A stretch of 14,806 nucleotides of DNA from Acidobacteriota bacterium. Its GTDB lineage: Bacteria; Acidobacteriota; Terriglobia; Terriglobales; Acidobacteriaceae. The notes below the pieces were generated by a model. That model searched no databases. It saw nothing but the letters and a program-made list of their open reading frames with translations, and was not told the DNA's origin. Made by a program: the position numbers and the translations under genes. Shown one piece after another: positions 7,909 to 14,806 of this stretch. The DNA lies in contig QIAK01000241.1 in NCBI GenBank assembly GCA_003225515.1, forward strand, positions 4,938-19,743, given 5' to 3'. Within the stretch, counting starts at the first letter, position 1. Every line of letters begins with the position of its first letter.

Positions 7909-8946
7909 TTGCTTGAGACTCTGTACGATGCGCGGTGGGTCGGCAATCATGGAATCGGCCGGTTCGCGGGCGAACTGCTCAAGTTGCTTCCCCGTGTAAT
8001 TCCATTCCAGTCTGTTCGCCGGCCGTGGCACCCGCTCGATCCGGTTCTTCTGGGTGCGGCCTTGTGGAAACGAAACCCGCGGCTATTTTTTAGTCCGGGG
8101 TACAACTCTCCGCTGGGTTGGCCAGGACGATTTATTTTCACCCTGCATGATCTAAACCATTTGCGTGTTCCTGAAAATTCGAATGCAGCGAAAAGAGCGT
8201 ACTACCGATACGTCATTGCCCCGGCGTGTCATCGTGCAGAGTACGTTCTTACGGTGTCGGAATATTCGAAGGCAGAAATTGCGGCGTGGGCGAAGGTTCC
8301 AGAAGAAAAGATTATCAATGTCGGGAATGGAGTGGGCGCACCTTTTTCTCCCGCGGGTCCGAAATACGAGCCTGGCTATCCATATTTGCTTTACGTCGGC
8401 AGCCGGAAGCCGCATAAGAATCTTCCGCGCCTCCTGAAAGCGTATGTCGACTCTGGAGTGCTTAAGGATATTCGGTTGGTCCTTTCAGGAGAGCCCGATC
8501 GGCAGATAACTGCTGAAATATCCCGATTGAACTTAAACGGCAAAGTGGAGTTTGTGGCTCTTTCTGGCGACGTGCATCTGTCTGAGGTTTATCGCGGCGC
8601 AGTCGCTCTCCTGTTCCCCTCACTTTATGAAGGTTTTGGCCTGCCTCCCTTGGAAGCTATGGCCTGCGGGGTTCCGGTGCTCACCTCGAATGTGTGCTCG
8701 CTCCCGGAGGTCGTGGGTGAGGCAGCGGTCCTGGTGTCTCCGCTGAATGAAGAGGAGATCGCGGATGGAATCAGGCGCCTTGCGGAGAATGATTCTCTGC
8801 GTGCGAGTTTGAGAATGAGCGGATTGATGCGGGCACAGAAGTTTACGTGGAGTGAAACAGCGCGAAAAACATTAGAGGCTCTCAAACTGGCAACTGACGT
8901 CAATGAGATCTATCAGTGCGGCACCTTTGTGGACACCAAAATGTGA
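7909..8946 (+). CDS. GT4 family glycosyltransferase (GT-B fold)
   Basis: The 345-residue protein has a GT-B layout. The N-terminal domain contains YDARWVGNHGIGRFAGEL, FTLHDLNHL and YVLTVSEYSKAEIA. A hinge is followed by a nucleotide-sugar-binding domain beginning PYLLYVGSRKPHKNLPRLL. The ExxxxxxxE donor motif is at E241 to E249 (EGFGLPPLE), followed by AMACGVPVLTSNVCSLPEVVG. Such GT4 enzymes, often mannosyl- or rhamnosyl-transferases, are retaining and act on lipid-linked acceptors at the inner membrane. The sugar cannot be read directly. The start is TTG 7909, with GGGAG at 7896-7900 inside the end of the polymerase gene. Only one base separates the two genes, so they are probably coupled. 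The stop at 8944-8946 overlaps a GTG that could open a tiny ORF. Confidence 0.92.
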   Translation: MLETLYDARWVGNHGIGRFAGELLKLLPRVIPFQSVRRPWHPLDPVLLGAALWKRNPRLFFSPGYNSPLGWPGRFIFTLHDLNHLRVPENSNAAKRAYYRYVIAPACHRAEYVLTVSEYSKAEIAAWAKVPEEKIINVGNGVGAPFSPAGPKYEPGYPYLLYVGSRKPHKNLPRLLKAYVDSGVLKDIRLVLSGEPDRQITAEISRLNLNGKVEFVALSGDVHLSEVYRGAVALLFPSLYEGFGLPPLEAMACGVPVLTSNVCSLPEVVGEAAVLVSPLNEEEIADGIRRLAENDSLRASLRMSGLMRAQKFTWSETARKTLEALKLATDVNEIYQCGTFVDTKM

Positions 8947-9071
8947 AGCTACTTGGGATGCGAATTCCAGGCTTTTGGTTTACGGCCAAACTCAGATCGG
9001 GAAAGATGGCGCTCAAAGATTATCAACGCGTCATGCTTTCAAAAGATTGGCAGCACCAATCAGCGGAGTAG
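8943..9071 (+). CDS. Possible 42-residue small ORF in the gap between GT4 and GT2 genes
   Basis: GTG 8943 overlaps the GT4 stop as GTGA and opens a frame to TAG 9069-9071. It encodes about 42 residues, beginning MKLLGMRIPGFW, basic and without any domain I recognise. The four-base overlap is the spacing used for coupled genes, but there is no distinct Shine-Dalgarno. It could be chance, or the remnant of a gene lost from the operon. The rest of the 197-base gap (8947-9143) shows no other convincing gene. It contains a short inverted repeat, TTTGG/CCAAA, around the early part of the gap. Confidence 0.2.
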   Translation: MKLLGMRIPGFWFTAKLRSGKMALKDYQRVMLSKDWQHQSAE

Positions 9072-9143
9072 TTGCATCTGAGGGGATGAGGGATCGCGGT
9101 CGGGGTCCGATACCACTGTCCAAACAGCTTTGATGAGGATGCG

Positions 9144-10058
9144 ATGGTTGACTTGTCCATCTTGCTTTTGACTAAGAACGGCAGGCGTGATCTCGAGCGC
9201 CTGCTACCCGCAGTCTACGGTCAGAGGTCGATACCTAGTTTCGAAGTGATCGCAGTCGATTCAGGTTCTACAGACGAGACCGTTGAGCTACTGCGGAAAT
9301 ATCCAGTGCGGCTGAAGCAAATTCCGGCTCACACATTTCATCATGCGCGGACGCGAAATCTGGCGGCAACGCTTGCAAATGGACGGACGCTGATTTTGTT
9401 ATCGCAAGATGCGATTCCTGCTTCCGATCTGTGGCTGCATAAACTGATGTCGAATTTCGACGATCCCAGAGTCGGCGCGGTTTACGGTCGGCAGCTTCCA
9501 AAACATGGGTCTATGTCAGAGAGGCAGGAGACTCTGGACACGGTGTACGGCGCTCACAAATTCGTCAAGGACCCGGCGCACCGCAACGGGTTGGGATATC
9601 GCTTCTATCACTTTTCTGACGCAAACGCCGCTATTCGGCGAAGCGTTTGGCAGGCGACACGCTTTCCTGAAGAACTGAAAGTGTTTGAAGATCTGGGTAT
9701 TGCAAAACGCATCCTCGATAACGGCTGGAAGATCGTTTACGAACCTGAAGCTCCAGTCTTTCACTCGCACAATCACAGCACAATTGGACTGTTCAAACGT
9801 TATTTCGATATTGGATACACGCTGAAGAGCCTGAAAATATGGGATGCGCCGGGAACCAGAGAGTCCTTGTCACGAGACGCCTGGAGGATGCTGGGACGGA
9901 AAATTAAACGCGCCCACCGCTGCGACAAAACGCGAGCGGCAGGCGATGGTATCCAGCAAGATATTGCCAAGTCAGTTGGATTATTTCTCGGACTCAATCA
10001 GGGATGCCTGCCGCTCATTCTGAAACGTCATCTCAGTGCTTTTCGGGTCTTTGGCTGA
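9144..10058 (+). CDS. GT2 family glycosyltransferase (RfbN/rhamnosyltransferase-like)
   Basis: The 304-residue protein begins directly with the first GT-A strand (VDLSILLLTKNGRRDLERLL). It has FEVIAVDSGSTDETVELL, a histidine-rich HTFHHARTRNLAA, and LLSQDAIP with the acidic SQDA at residues 87-90 in the DXD position. HFSDANAAIRRSVW and FEDLGIAKRI (E182-D183) follow in the acceptor/catalytic region, then VFHSHNHS. The SQDA variant and the HSHNH segment resemble rhamnosyltransferases of O-antigen clusters; the donor is inferred only. ATG 9144 has GAGG at 9135-9138 with five bases of spacing, which fixes the start. It follows a 197-base gap and so may have its own internal signals or be reached by readthrough from the genes upstream. 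The sugar phosphotransferase gene starts about 70 bases later. Confidence 0.9.
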   Translation: MVDLSILLLTKNGRRDLERLLPAVYGQRSIPSFEVIAVDSGSTDETVELLRKYPVRLKQIPAHTFHHARTRNLAATLANGRTLILLSQDAIPASDLWLHKLMSNFDDPRVGAVYGRQLPKHGSMSERQETLDTVYGAHKFVKDPAHRNGLGYRFYHFSDANAAIRRSVWQATRFPEELKVFEDLGIAKRILDNGWKIVYEPEAPVFHSHNHSTIGLFKRYFDIGYTLKSLKIWDAPGTRESLSRDAWRMLGRKIKRAHRCDKTRAAGDGIQQDIAKSVGLFLGLNQGCLPLILKRHLSAFRVFG

Positions 10059-10068
10059 TGAGTACTTG

Positions 10069-10086
10069 TTTGCTAGTAGAAGCAAA
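10069..10086 (+). other. Short inverted repeat between GT2 and sugar phosphotransferase genes
   Basis: TTTGCT and AGCAAA form a perfect six-base stem around a six-base loop just after the GT2 stop. The stem is AT-rich and no run of T follows, so it is a weak candidate for a terminator or processing site. It could be chance. Confidence 0.2.
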
Positions 10087-10131
10087 GGAAGCATCTGCCA
10101 CTTCGTCAATTTGCGTTAAGACTGTTTGTGC

Positions 10132-11526
10132 ATGATTCGAAGTCGGCTCAGCTATGTGCGCTTTCACCTGAGAGTCTTGACTCTGTTGTTGCCTGCGTGT
10201 GCCTACTTTATTGCGGTCAAGATACGCTTCGGTTTCAATCTCTTTTTCACGCGACACGCGCACAATGGCCTCCCCTCGTACTGGCAAATCATGTTGCTGA
10301 CCACAATCGTCTGGGCGATCGCGGCTGAGGAGTCGGGATTGTGGAATGTGGAGCAACTGTACGCGCCAGATAAGAAAAGTCGGCGCCTGCTGGAAGCCCT
10401 GGCATTCACTTACGTTGTCGTGATGGCTGCAGGATTTTTGTACCGCGGCGCAAGCTACTCGCGGCTGGTTATTGCTATCAGTGCCGTTTCGCTTTTCGTC
10501 CTGGCCACCATCGCCCGCATTCTTTTCCGCGTGTTTCTGGAATTCCTACGCAGGAGCGGCAGAAGCGAAGTCAAGATATTGATGGTTGGCACCGATCGAT
10601 TCGCCAGACGGGTTGCGACCACCCTGCAGCATGGCGAGGTGCTTCCTTGCCATGTCGTCGGGTTCGTACGTTTGCCGGGCCAGGAAACGGCAGTGGAAGG
10701 TCCGGTGTATGAGGCGGACGAGATTCCCAATTTCTCGAATGGGCATGCAATCGATGACGTAATTATCGCCCTCCCAGCGGTTCGACTCAGCGAGGTCCAA
10801 AACATCGCACCCACTCTCGAGAAGCTGTGCGTGCCCACACGCGTTGTCATCGACTTGGGGGAAGATGTTGGCATTCGCGATCGCCTGATTGATCTGGGTG
10901 ATATTCACATGCTGGATATCCAGCCTACGTTGGCCGAGACCGGGCCTTATCTTGTACAGAAGCGCATTTTTGACATCAGCTTTTCAATTCTTGTTTTGTT
11001 ACTTACGTTTCCAATTGCTTTTCTGGTGGCACTTGCAATCAAACTCACGAGCCCTGGCCCCATCTTTTTCAGCCAGGAGCGGGTTGGGCTGAATGGACGG
11101 GTCTTTCGCATGTACAAATTCCGAACCATGCGGATGGGCAGCCCCGAAGAGGCGGATACGCGATGGACTTGCGCCAGCGATCCCAGGAGAACCGCGATCG
11201 GAGTCTTCCTGCGTAAGACGAACCTCGACGAGCTCCCGCAGTTTCTGAATGTTTTGAAGGGGGAAATGAGCATTGTCGGTCCGCGGCCGGAGCGTCCACA
11301 CTTTGTGGAGAAGTTCCTGGGAGAATTCGAGCGCTACAACGCTCGCCACATGTTCAAGGTGGGCATTACAGGTTGGGCGCAGGTTAATGGCTGGCGCGGC
11401 GATACCTCCATCGCGAAACGCATCGAATACGATCTGTATTACCTGCGCAACTGGAGTTTGACGTTCGATCTTCAGATCATGACCATGACGGTAATGCGAA
11501 TTTTCAACAGCAAGAACGCTTACTGA
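10132..11526 (+). CDS. Undecaprenyl-phosphate sugar-1-phosphate transferase (WcaJ/WbaP-like, initiating enzyme)
   Basis: The protein of about 464 residues has several N-terminal membrane helices. A nucleotide-binding-like domain follows (SEVKILMVGTDRFARRVATT, the CoA_binding_3 type). A C-terminal Bac_transf catalytic domain starts with the membrane-re-entrant helix KRIFD (277-281). Key motifs are SPGPIFFSQERVG, KFRTM (329-333), NLDELPQ with the D366-E367 catalytic dyad, GPRPE (383-387) and a WRGDTSIAKRIEYDLYYL ending. The last resembles the glucose-phosphotransferase branch, so glucose-1-phosphate or a similar hexose is likely, but not proven. The enzyme transfers sugar-1-phosphate from a UDP-sugar to undecaprenyl phosphate and so starts each repeat unit. 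ATG 10132 is preferred over the in-frame TTG at 10126; neither has a strong ribosome site. It appears to close the main operon, with 183 non-coding bases after it. Confidence 0.93.
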   Translation: MIRSRLSYVRFHLRVLTLLLPACAYFIAVKIRFGFNLFFTRHAHNGLPSYWQIMLLTTIVWAIAAEESGLWNVEQLYAPDKKSRRLLEALAFTYVVVMAAGFLYRGASYSRLVIAISAVSLFVLATIARILFRVFLEFLRRSGRSEVKILMVGTDRFARRVATTLQHGEVLPCHVVGFVRLPGQETAVEGPVYEADEIPNFSNGHAIDDVIIALPAVRLSEVQNIAPTLEKLCVPTRVVIDLGEDVGIRDRLIDLGDIHMLDIQPTLAETGPYLVQKRIFDISFSILVLLLTFPIAFLVALAIKLTSPGPIFFSQERVGLNGRVFRMYKFRTMRMGSPEEADTRWTCASDPRRTAIGVFLRKTNLDELPQFLNVLKGEMSIVGPRPERPHFVEKFLGEFERYNARHMFKVGITGWAQVNGWRGDTSIAKRIEYDLYYLRNWSLTFDLQIMTMTVMRIFNSKNAY

Positions 11527-11709
11527 CTATTCTCCTTCTTCGTACAGGAACCACCCTCTTGACAACCGCATTTAAGCCTGCTGGGTAGACCCAAATTTCC
11601 GTTCCGCCAACCAGATAACGCCAGAAGACATCTGAAATTGTGTTCGCTGTTCTTTAGCTTTCTTTGCACGATTTGAGCGGTAAGTGACGTTCAGAAAAAG
11701 GAGGACCGT
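11527..11709 (+). promoter_or_regulatory. Non-coding gap with a possible promoter for the GT4/amylo-glucosidase pair
   Basis: This is the second longest gap in the window after the one before 9144. It contains a perfect -35 hexamer TTGACA at 11559-11564. At 17 bases spacing the -10 position is TGGGTA, a poor match that is also the left part of the imperfect palindrome TGGGT-AG-ACCCA (11582-11593). A palindrome over the -10 region could be an operator, but the evidence is slight. No clear terminator hairpin with a T-run is visible for the upstream gene. The gap ends in a strong ribosome site. Confidence 0.3.
11698..11704 (+). promoter_or_regulatory. Strong Shine-Dalgarno AAGGAGG that sets a GTG start
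   Basis: AAGGAGG is nearly a full complement of the 16S 3' end and lies five bases before GTG 11710. It makes GTG 11710 a better start than the internal ATG 11749, which aligns with the usual family N-terminus (MKIAQVAPLYE) but has no ribosome site. Confidence 0.75.
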
Positions 11710-12849
11710 GTGCTGCCGCCCCGAAATGGAATCTCAAAGAACGACCGAATGAAGATCGCTCAGGTCGCCCCGTTGTATGAGAGCGTTCCCCCGCGTTTTT
11801 ATGGGGGGACGGAGCGAGTTGTCTCGTGGCTCACAGAACAACTGGTTTCAATGGGACACGAAGTTACTCTGTTTGCCAGCGGAGAGTCCGTAACGGGTGC
11901 ACGGCTGTCTCCTGCATGCAAAAAGGCGCTTAGACTTGACCCACAATGCATCGACCCTCTTGCACATCATATTCTGCTGGTAGAGCAGGTATTAAGCCGA
12001 GCGGAGGAGTTCGATCTCATTCACTTTCATATTGACTATATTCATTTTCCTCTCAGCCGCCGAGCCCGAGTCCCATGTGTGACGACCCTGCATGGAAGGC
12101 TTGATATGCCGGATCTGATTCCGCTTTACAAAGAATTCTCTGAAATACCTTTGGTTTCGATCTCCGATGCGCAACGCAGACCTCTGCCTTGGGCAAACTG
12201 GTTGGGAACGGTTCATCACGGGATGCCGGCAAAATCGCTGTCTCTGCGTGAGGGTAGCGGAGGATACCTTGCGTTTCTTGGTCGTGTGTCGCCGGAGAAG
12301 GGTCTGGCTCAGGCGATTGAAATTGCAATCCGTTCCGGAATGAAGTTGAAGGTTGCTGCAAAGGTAGATCACGCCGATCAAGAGTATTTTGAAAGCAATA
12401 TCAGGCCTCTACTCGATCATCCACTGGTGGAGTTTATCGGCGAGATTGGACACATGGATAAGGAGGAGTTTTTGGGCAATGCGGCAGCCCTCCTGTTCCC
12501 TATTAACTGGCCAGAACCTTTCGGATTGGTAATGATCGAAGCCATGGCTTGCGGAACTCCAGTCATTGCTCACCCCTATGGATCTGTTCCTGAGATCATC
12601 CCAGATGGCGTTGCAGGGTTCATCTTCCACAGCATCGACGAGGCGGTGGAAGCGGTGCACCGAATCGCGGAGTTCGATCGCACGCGCTGTCGGCAACACT
12701 TTGAAATGAACTTTACCGATCAACGTATGGCAAGTGACTATGTGAACATCTATAAACAAATCGTGTCTCCAGCACCGACATCAATTACGGTCGAAGAGGG
12801 AGTGTTGAATTGGACGGAAGCGGAATCGCACAGCCCCAGTACTACATAG
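11710..12849 (+). CDS. GT4 family glycosyltransferase paired with an amylo-alpha-1,6-glucosidase
   Basis: The 379-residue GT-B protein starts, after 13 extra residues, with MKIAQVAPLYESVPP and YGGTERVVSWLTEQL, then HEVTLFASGES. The C-terminal domain begins GYLAFLGRVSPEKGL. It carries the ExxxxxxxE motif at E269 to E277 (EPFGLVMIE) and continues AMACGTPVIAHPYGSVPEII. This belongs to a GT4 group which, as I recall, is often encoded beside an amylo-alpha-1,6-glucosidase, as here. It may make or extend an alpha-linked glucan or other intracellular glycoside, but its donor and product are unknown to me. It is separated from the EPS operon by 183 bases and has its own strong Shine-Dalgarno, so it may be a separate transcription unit. 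The last 40 bases overlap the next gene in another frame. The tail after about residue 360 is low in conserved features. Confidence 0.9.
   Translation: MLPPRNGISKNDRMKIAQVAPLYESVPPRFYGGTERVVSWLTEQLVSMGHEVTLFASGESVTGARLSPACKKALRLDPQCIDPLAHHILLVEQVLSRAEEFDLIHFHIDYIHFPLSRRARVPCVTTLHGRLDMPDLIPLYKEFSEIPLVSISDAQRRPLPWANWLGTVHHGMPAKSLSLREGSGGYLAFLGRVSPEKGLAQAIEIAIRSGMKLKVAAKVDHADQEYFESNIRPLLDHPLVEFIGEIGHMDKEEFLGNAAALLFPINWPEPFGLVMIEAMACGTPVIAHPYGSVPEIIPDGVAGFIFHSIDEAVEAVHRIAEFDRTRCRQHFEMNFTDQRMASDYVNIYKQIVSPAPTSITVEEGVLNWTEAESHSPSTT
12796..12802 (+). promoter_or_regulatory. Shine-Dalgarno GAGGGAG for the TTG start of the amylo-glucosidase gene
   Basis: GAGGGAG lies seven bases before TTG 12810, inside the 3' end of the GT4 gene. 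The first in-frame ATG is only at 12903, within the conserved N-terminal domain, and the frame is closed by TAA 12753 upstream. TTG 12810 is therefore the best-supported start. Confidence 0.6.
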
Positions 12850-14806
12850 CGACCACATCCTCCCCAGCGGATGATCGTGCTCGCGTTCTGAAATATGGCA
12901 GGATGTTCTTTGTATTTGATCGCCTCGGCGACGTTCAAACCTCCGGCCTTGGCGAGCAGGGTCTTTTCTATGATGGAATGCGGCACCTTTCGGAATTGTC
13001 GCTGAAGCTGTGGGATGCGCGGCCTTTATTGCTGAGCTCAACTGTCGCGACCAACAATTTTCTTTTTACCGCAGACCTCGCCAACCTGGACGTCTTTCTC
13101 GATGGAGCGATGGCGATTAATCGCGGAACGCTCCACCTGGTTCGATCCAGGTTCCTTTGGCGAGATTCCTGCTTCGAAAACCTTTTGTTTGTTAATCACG
13201 GACTCGATTCTCTTCAGGTTCCAGTTCGCATTGGATTTGATGCGGACTTCACTGACGTTTTCGAAGTACGCGGAACCGTGCGGGAACGAAGGGGGCGGCG
13301 CCTGCCGGAGCGAGTAGACCGACACTCAGTTGTTTTGTCATATGAAGGGCTGGACAACGTAGTTCGGCACACTTGCATTCGAAGCGATGGCGATCGGGTA
13401 AGGGCCTCCGAAGCAGGGCTGGACTTCGAAATCGATCTTCGTCCTAAAGAAAAGCTGTCTTTGCAGCTCGAAATTTGCTGCAGCCTTGATCATCACGGGG
13501 GATCTATCGGCTACACCGAAGCTTTGTCTTCAGCCCGCTTTGAACTGGCGGAGATGGTCCGTGAATTTCCGGAGATTACCAGTTCGAACTCCCGATTCAG
13601 CGACTGGATTGCGCGCTCAATCTCTGATCTGGAGATGATGATCGCCGGTAATCCTGAAACGAATTATCCGTACGCCGGTGTTCCCTGGTTCTCTACCGTT
13701 TTTGGACGCGATGGAATCATCACAGCCCTGCAAACGTTGTGGCTGAACCCAAAGATTGCAAAAGGTGTTCTCGAGTTCCTGGCTGCTTCGCAGGCGCATG
13801 TGAGTGACTCGTTTGCTGATTCGGAACCGGGCAAGATTTTGCACGAAATGCGTCGGAGTGAAATGGCAGCGCTCGGTGAAGTTCCGTTCGGCCGCTACTA
13901 CGGAAGTGTCGATGCCACTCCTTTATTCATCATTCTGGCCGGCGCGTATTTCGACCGCTCGGCTGATCGCCCATTCCTCGAGCGCCTGTGGCCGCATGTA
14001 GAGCGGGCCCTTCAGTGGATCGACGAATACGGGGACGTGGATGATGATGGCTTCGTTGAATACGCGCGACACTCCAACAATGGACTCGTGCAGCAGGGCT
14101 GGAAAGATTCTAATGACTCCGTTTTTCACTCCGATGGCAGAATCGCAAATCCCCCCATTGCTCTCTGCGAGGTGCAAGGGTATGTCTATGCAGCAAAGCT
14201 TGCCGCGAGCCGGTTGGCTCGCACTCTCGGCAAAGTGGAGCGCTGTTGCGAACTCGAATTGCAGGCAGAAACTTTGCGGACTCAGTTCGAGGACCAGTTC
14301 TGGTGCGAAGATCTCGGAACTTATGCTCTGGCTCTGGACGGTAACAAACGCGCATGTCGCGTGCGTACTTCGAATCCCGGGCATTGCCTCTACACGGGAA
14401 TCTGTTCGCCTCAGCGAGCCAACCGCGTAGCTGAGATGCTTACGAGTTCGGAGTTTTTCACAGGCTGGGGAATTCGTACGGTCGCCTCGACCGAATCGCG
14501 ATACAACCCTCTCTCCTATCACAACGGATCGATCTGGCCTCATGACAATTCCATCATCGCGAACGGGATGGCGAAATATGGATGGAAGAAGAAGGCCGGA
14601 AAGGTACTGCTCGCGTTGCTGGACCTGAGCAGCGAAGTCGAACTGCACCGTTTACCGGAATTGTTTTGTGGATTGAAAAGACGTCCGAATGAGGCTCCGA
14701 CTCTCTATCCAGTGGCATGCTCGCCCCAAGCGTGGGCAGCTGCAGCGCCGCTTTTTATTCTGGAGGGATGTCTTGGAATTTCGGTCCACGCCGAGCGTAG
14801 ACGAAT
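12810..14806 (+). CDS. Amylo-alpha-1,6-glucosidase / glycogen-debranching-type enzyme, 3' end outside window
   Basis: The frame is open from 12756 to the right edge with no stop. From TTG 12810 it gives 665 residues, close to the roughly 700 usual for this family, so only a short C-terminus is missing. The N-terminal beta-rich domain (about residues 25-210; GDE_N_bis type) contains GRMFFVFDRLGDV, GLFYDGMRHLSEL and GTLHLVRSRFLW. The C-terminal (alpha/alpha)6 barrel has VPWFSTVFGRDG (FGRDG at 298-302), QQGWKDSNDS (428-437) and YHNGSIWPHDN (H571 to N580), all strongly typical of this family. It should hydrolyse alpha-glucosidic branch or related linkages of a glucan, probably in the cytoplasm since no signal peptide is visible. 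The start overlaps the GT4 gene by 40 bases, so the two are probably translated together. Exact substrate is unknown; several enzymes of this fold act on other alpha-glycosides. Confidence 0.9.
   Translation, partial: MDGSGIAQPQYYIATTSSPADDRARVLKYGRMFFVFDRLGDVQTSGLGEQGLFYDGMRHLSELSLKLWDARPLLLSSTVATNNFLFTADLANLDVFLDGAMAINRGTLHLVRSRFLWRDSCFENLLFVNHGLDSLQVPVRIGFDADFTDVFEVRGTVRERRGRRLPERVDRHSVVLSYEGLDNVVRHTCIRSDGDRVRASEAGLDFEIDLRPKEKLSLQLEICCSLDHHGGSIGYTEALSSARFELAEMVREFPEITSSNSRFSDWIARSISDLEMMIAGNPETNYPYAGVPWFSTVFGRDGIITALQTLWLNPKIAKGVLEFLAASQAHVSDSFADSEPGKILHEMRRSEMAALGEVPFGRYYGSVDATPLFIILAGAYFDRSADRPFLERLWPHVERALQWIDEYGDVDDDGFVEYARHSNNGLVQQGWKDSNDSVFHSDGRIANPPIALCEVQGYVYAAKLAASRLARTLGKVERCCELELQAETLRTQFEDQFWCEDLGTYALALDGNKRACRVRTSNPGHCLYTGICSPQRANRVAEMLTSSEFFTGWGIRTVASTESRYNPLSYHNGSIWPHDNSIIANGMAKYGWKKKAGKVLLALLDLSSEVELHRLPELFCGLKRRPNEAPTLYPVACSPQAWAAAAPLFILEGCLGISVHAERRR

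Noticed and set aside
8903..9133. A 76-codon + strand ORF crossing the GT4 stop and most of the following gap
   Set aside because: It overlaps the well-supported GT4 3' end by 44 bases in another frame, has no ribosome site, and its translation shows no recognisable domain.
13923..14648. A 241-codon ORF on the minus strand
   Set aside because: It is antisense to the amylo-glucosidase gene, whose + strand frame carries QQGWKDS and HNGSIWPHDN in this very region.
1..14806. tRNA, rRNA, CRISPR array, insertion sequence, toxin-antitoxin or phage defence genes
   Set aside because: Nothing in the gaps or frames shows such features; almost all of the sequence is accounted for by polysaccharide genes.

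Overview
The window reads as part of a long exopolysaccharide/capsule gene cluster of the Wzx/Wzy type from a Gram-negative bacterium, with every supported gene on the + strand. The moderately GC-rich coding sequence, the outer-membrane Wzi-type protein at the left edge, and the style of the Wzi, Wzz and GT4/amylo-glucosidase proteins suggest an acidobacterium (Terriglobia/Koribacter-like). That assignment comes from memory of similar proteins, not from a search.

Layout. Positions 1-489 hold the C-terminal end of a Wzi-family capsule assembly protein. A Wzz/GNVR chain-length protein follows (506-1912), then a zinc-ribbon SAM methyltransferase (1902-2990), a Wzx flippase (2994-4604), a GT2 glycosyltransferase broken by a frameshift near 5226 (4597-5657), an intact GT2 (5690-6592), a Wzy-like polymerase (6621-7907) and a GT4 glycosyltransferase (7909-8946). 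After a 197-base gap holding only a possible 42-residue ORF come a third GT2 (9144-10058) and the initiating polyprenyl-phosphate sugar phosphotransferase (10126/10132-11526). After a 183-base non-coding gap, a second block starts: a GT4 protein (11710-12849) overlapped by 40 bases by an amylo-alpha-1,6-glucosidase-like gene that runs off the right edge (12810-14806).

How the parts fit. The phosphotransferase should load the first sugar-1-phosphate on undecaprenyl phosphate. The GT2 and GT4 enzymes would extend the repeat unit, Wzx would flip it, Wzy would polymerise it, Wzz would set chain length, and the Wzi-like protein would act at the outer membrane. The methyltransferase may methylate a sugar or cap a chain. 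Most genes from wzi to the first GT4 overlap or lie within about 30 bases of each other, as in one operon. No nucleotide-sugar synthesis genes, outer-membrane Wza-type exporter or BY-kinase are visible; they would have to lie outside the window.

Points of most interest are the frameshifted GT2, the translational coupling of a glycogen-debranching-type enzyme to a GT4 glycosyltransferase beside an EPS operon, and the frequent GTG/TTG starts, several fixed by clear Shine-Dalgarno sequences. I see no RNA genes, CRISPR arrays, insertion sequences or phage genes, and no wholly new system.
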